This document shows, piece by piece, positions 6,517-8,252 of a stretch of DNA of 8,252 nt. The stretch is from NCBI GenBank assembly GCA_003486945.1, contig DNFL01000189.1, positions 33,352-41,603 of the forward strand, in the 5' to 3' direction. The DNA is from Hyphomonas sp. (GTDB lineage: Bacteria > Pseudomonadota > Alphaproteobacteria > Caulobacterales > Hyphomonadaceae). Below the pieces are notes generated by a model, which saw nothing but the letters and a program-made list of their open reading frames with translations, was not told the origin of the DNA and did no database searches. Position 1 is the first letter of the stretch. Each line of letters begins with the position of its first letter. Made by a program: the position numbers and the translations under genes.

Positions 6517-8106
6517 ATGCGGCATGAAAAACGACCGGCCCGCAGAAATGCATTGATTGCAGGCGGGCCGGCGTTGTTGATGCTGGCGGCGTGTGCCACG
6601 GCGGCGAAGGACTTCGCCGCGCCGCTCACCGTTGCCGAAACGCCGGTGCGCGCGCAGGCGGCAGGCGGCGAATACATCTCCTGGATCGAGCACATCATCG
6701 ATGCGGAAGATGTGAATGGCGGCGTGCCCATTCGCGGCGGCGACGGCATCGTGATCGCCGACCTTGATGGTGACGGCTTCGAGGATGTTGTCACCGTGCA
6801 GGAGGATTCCAATCACCTGCGCGTGGCCTATGGCAGCGCAGATCCGGATGTCTGGATACTGAGGACTATCGCGGAAGGCGCGGCAGTGGCTGCCGTTGAA
6901 GATGTGGCAGTTGGTGATCTCAACGGTGATGGCTGGCCGGACCTGGTGACGGCCAATGAAGAGGCCCACCTCGCATACTTCCAGAACCCCGGCGCCGGTG
7001 CGCGCGATGAGCCTTGGCCGTCGCTGATCCTGCCCTTCTCGGAGGGTCGCGGATCCTGGCTGCGCGTGTTCATTGCCGACATCGATGGCGACGGCATGCT
7101 GGACCTGACGGCCGCCAACAAGGGCGGCGCGGATATCATCGTGCGCGAGACGGGAGCGCCCAACTCGCATGCGACATCGCTGATCACATTGCATGGCCCG
7201 CCGCTGGAGCCGGCATCGTGGCGCGAGCAGGTGCTCTATATGAAAGATGTTCCGAACACGGCGCTTCCGTATGACTTCAACGGCGACGGGCGGCTGGACG
7301 TGCTCGCGGCGGAGCGGCTGAGCCAGCGGATGATCATTCTGCTGAACGACGGCAATGCGGAGGATGGCAGTGTCATTGTTTCCGAATGGCCGATCGGGAT
7401 TGTTGCCGGGTTCGATGTGCCGGAAGGCTGGCGCGGATTTGGCAATGCGTTCCAGGCGGATGTCGCAGATCTCAACGGCGATGGGCGGCCGGATATCGTT
7501 GTGTCGATCAATGAGCGGGTAGAGGGCGACCCGGCAGCGATGTATTCCGGACTCGGATGGTTGGAGCAGCCGGAAAAGCTGGACCTGCCCTGGCGGTATC
7601 ACCGCATTGGCACGACGCTGCCGGACCTGACTATCGGTATACATCTGGCCGACATTGACGGCGACGGCGATCTCGATGCGGTCACCGGTGGGTATTCGGG
7701 GCTGAACGTGCTGTCGGGCACCTATTCCGGCGCGTCGCGGGAGTATGATGATCCGTCGGTGACGGCGGCTTCGACCGTTGGCCGGATTACCTGGTATGAA
7801 AATCCGGGCGAGGCTTCGGGCGAATGGCCGCGCCATGACATCGTGCGGCAGGTCCGCGGCATGTATGACATGTTCCTGACGCGCGACATGGACGGTGACG
7901 GCGACCTCGACATAATTGCGCCGCGCGGTAATTCCGGCAGTTTTGACGGCGCCTTCTGGCTGGAACAGGTGCGCAGCGCCGAGCCGCGCCCAGCCTTCAC
8001 GCCGGCGCGGGAGGCAGACAGCCGCCACCTCCCGCTCCCGCCTGACAACTGGCTCGAGCTTTACGACCGGGCCGAAACTCTGGTCGCACCGAACAAGGCC
8101 GAGTAA
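6517..8106 (+). CDS. FG-GAP/VCBS-repeat lipoprotein, predicted seven-bladed beta-propeller
   Basis: The 529-residue product begins with a basic stretch, a hydrophobic core and the lipobox LAAC with Cys26 as the lipidation site. Ala at the next position favours the outer membrane. Seven calcium-loop motifs of the form D-x-D/N-G-D-G-x-x-D begin at residues 82, 134, 188, 253, 318, 379 and 457, each followed by a short hydrophobic strand. In FG-GAP/VCBS proteins one such loop marks each blade, so seven loops suggest a complete integrin-alpha-like seven-bladed propeller. Segments such as YFQNPG (154-159), GWLEQPE (347-353) and TWYENPG (425-431) are the accompanying strands often seen in these repeats. 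No catalytic domain is recognisable. AGGA lies 6 nt before the ATG, 29 bp after the receptor stop, so both genes are probably co-transcribed. A ligand- or receptor-binding role at the cell surface is inferred from this position; periplasmic location is an alternative. Confidence 0.9.
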   Translation: MRHEKRPARRNALIAGGPALLMLAACATAAKDFAAPLTVAETPVRAQAAGGEYISWIEHIIDAEDVNGGVPIRGGDGIVIADLDGDGFEDVVTVQEDSNHLRVAYGSADPDVWILRTIAEGAAVAAVEDVAVGDLNGDGWPDLVTANEEAHLAYFQNPGAGARDEPWPSLILPFSEGRGSWLRVFIADIDGDGMLDLTAANKGGADIIVRETGAPNSHATSLITLHGPPLEPASWREQVLYMKDVPNTALPYDFNGDGRLDVLAAERLSQRMIILLNDGNAEDGSVIVSEWPIGIVAGFDVPEGWRGFGNAFQADVADLNGDGRPDIVVSINERVEGDPAAMYSGLGWLEQPEKLDLPWRYHRIGTTLPDLTIGIHLADIDGDGDLDAVTGGYSGLNVLSGTYSGASREYDDPSVTAASTVGRITWYENPGEASGEWPRHDIVRQVRGMYDMFLTRDMDGDGDLDIIAPRGNSGSFDGAFWLEQVRSAEPRPAFTPAREADSRHLPLPPDNWLELYDRAETLVAPNKAE

Positions 8107-8123
8107 TCCGTCCGTTTACGGAT
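8106..8123. terminator. Hairpin in the convergent intergenic gap, possible bidirectional terminator
   Basis: ATCCGT (8106-8111) and ACGGAT (8118-8123) form a perfect 6-bp stem with a 6-nt loop. It fills nearly all of the 19 bp between the two convergent stop codons. There is no T-run on either side, so it does not meet the usual intrinsic terminator pattern. Confidence 0.3.
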
Positions 8124-8125
8124 CG

Positions 8126-8252
8126 CTAAGACGTCATCTCTTCCAGTTCCATGCCTTTGGTTTCGCGGACGAAGTACCAGACGAAGGCTGCGGAGATAGC
8201 GGCGGAGATGGCGTAGAACCCGTAGGCGCCGGCCAGGCCGATCCAGGCGGTG
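8126..8252 (-). CDS. C-terminus of an MFS transporter, sugar-porter-like (5' part outside window)
   Basis: Minus-strand translation from the right edge gives 41 residues ending at a TAG whose complement is at 8126-8128. The fragment has a hydrophobic helix (GFYAISAAISAAFVWYFV) followed by RETKGMELEEM. A final transmembrane helix followed by a P/R-E-T-K-G-x-x-L-E-E motif is characteristic of the sugar porter family of the major facilitator superfamily, inner-membrane symporters for mono- and disaccharides. The gene converges on the propeller lipoprotein gene with a 19-bp gap, so it is a separate transcript. The substrate cannot be judged from this tail. Confidence 0.8.
   Translation of the reverse strand, partial: TAWIGLAGAYGFYAISAAISAAFVWYFVRETKGMELEEMTS

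Noticed and set aside
5027..6553. 508-codon open frame on the minus strand
   Set aside because: Antisense to the receptor barrel; no motifs and composition typical of a shadow frame.
6454..8028. 524-codon open frame on the minus strand
   Set aside because: Antisense to the seven-motif lipoprotein. Its regular I-A-V-E/D-V patterns are mirror images of the repeated calcium-loop codons.

Overview
The window looks like GC-rich alphaproteobacterial chromosome. The exported hydrolase, FecI/FecR-type regulators, very large STN-domain TonB-dependent receptor and sugar-porter-like gene resemble oligotrophic Caulobacterales/Hyphomonadaceae-type genomes. That placement is inferred from gene content and style; no rRNA or other phylogenetic marker is present.

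Layout: (1) Minus strand, 1243 down to the left edge: an exported metal-dependent amidohydrolase, complete at its N-terminus and cut by the window edge at its C-terminus. (2) A 164-bp divergent intergenic region with a plausible housekeeping promoter for the rightward genes and a cluster of inverted and direct CAAGGC elements. (3) Plus strand, 1408-2970: an ECF sigma factor of the FecI type and its FecR-type inner-membrane anti-sigma factor, 9 bp apart. (4) A 118-bp gap (2971-3088) with a possible ECF promoter element and a small dyad. (5) 3089-6487: a 1132-residue TonB-dependent receptor with an N-terminal STN signalling domain. (6) 6517-8106: a lipoprotein with seven FG-GAP/VCBS calcium-loop motifs, predicted to form a seven-bladed propeller, 29 bp downstream of the receptor. 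(7) A 19-bp convergent gap filled by a hairpin, then the last 41 codons of a minus-strand MFS sugar-porter-like gene that enters from the right edge.

The plus-strand genes form a classical cell-surface signalling cassette. The receptor would bind a ligand at the outer membrane and its periplasmic STN domain would contact FecR. FecR would then release the FecI-type sigma factor to transcribe the receptor. The less usual part is the propeller lipoprotein directly behind the receptor, apparently co-transcribed. It could serve as a surface capture partner, analogous in position to SusD beside SusC, but with an unrelated fold. The transported ligand is not identifiable from sequence. The flanking amidohydrolase and sugar porter hint at organic nutrient (peptide-like or carbohydrate) use rather than iron, which is inference only. 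No RNA genes, insertion sequences or CRISPR arrays were seen, and no stretch over 300 bp lacks a gene.
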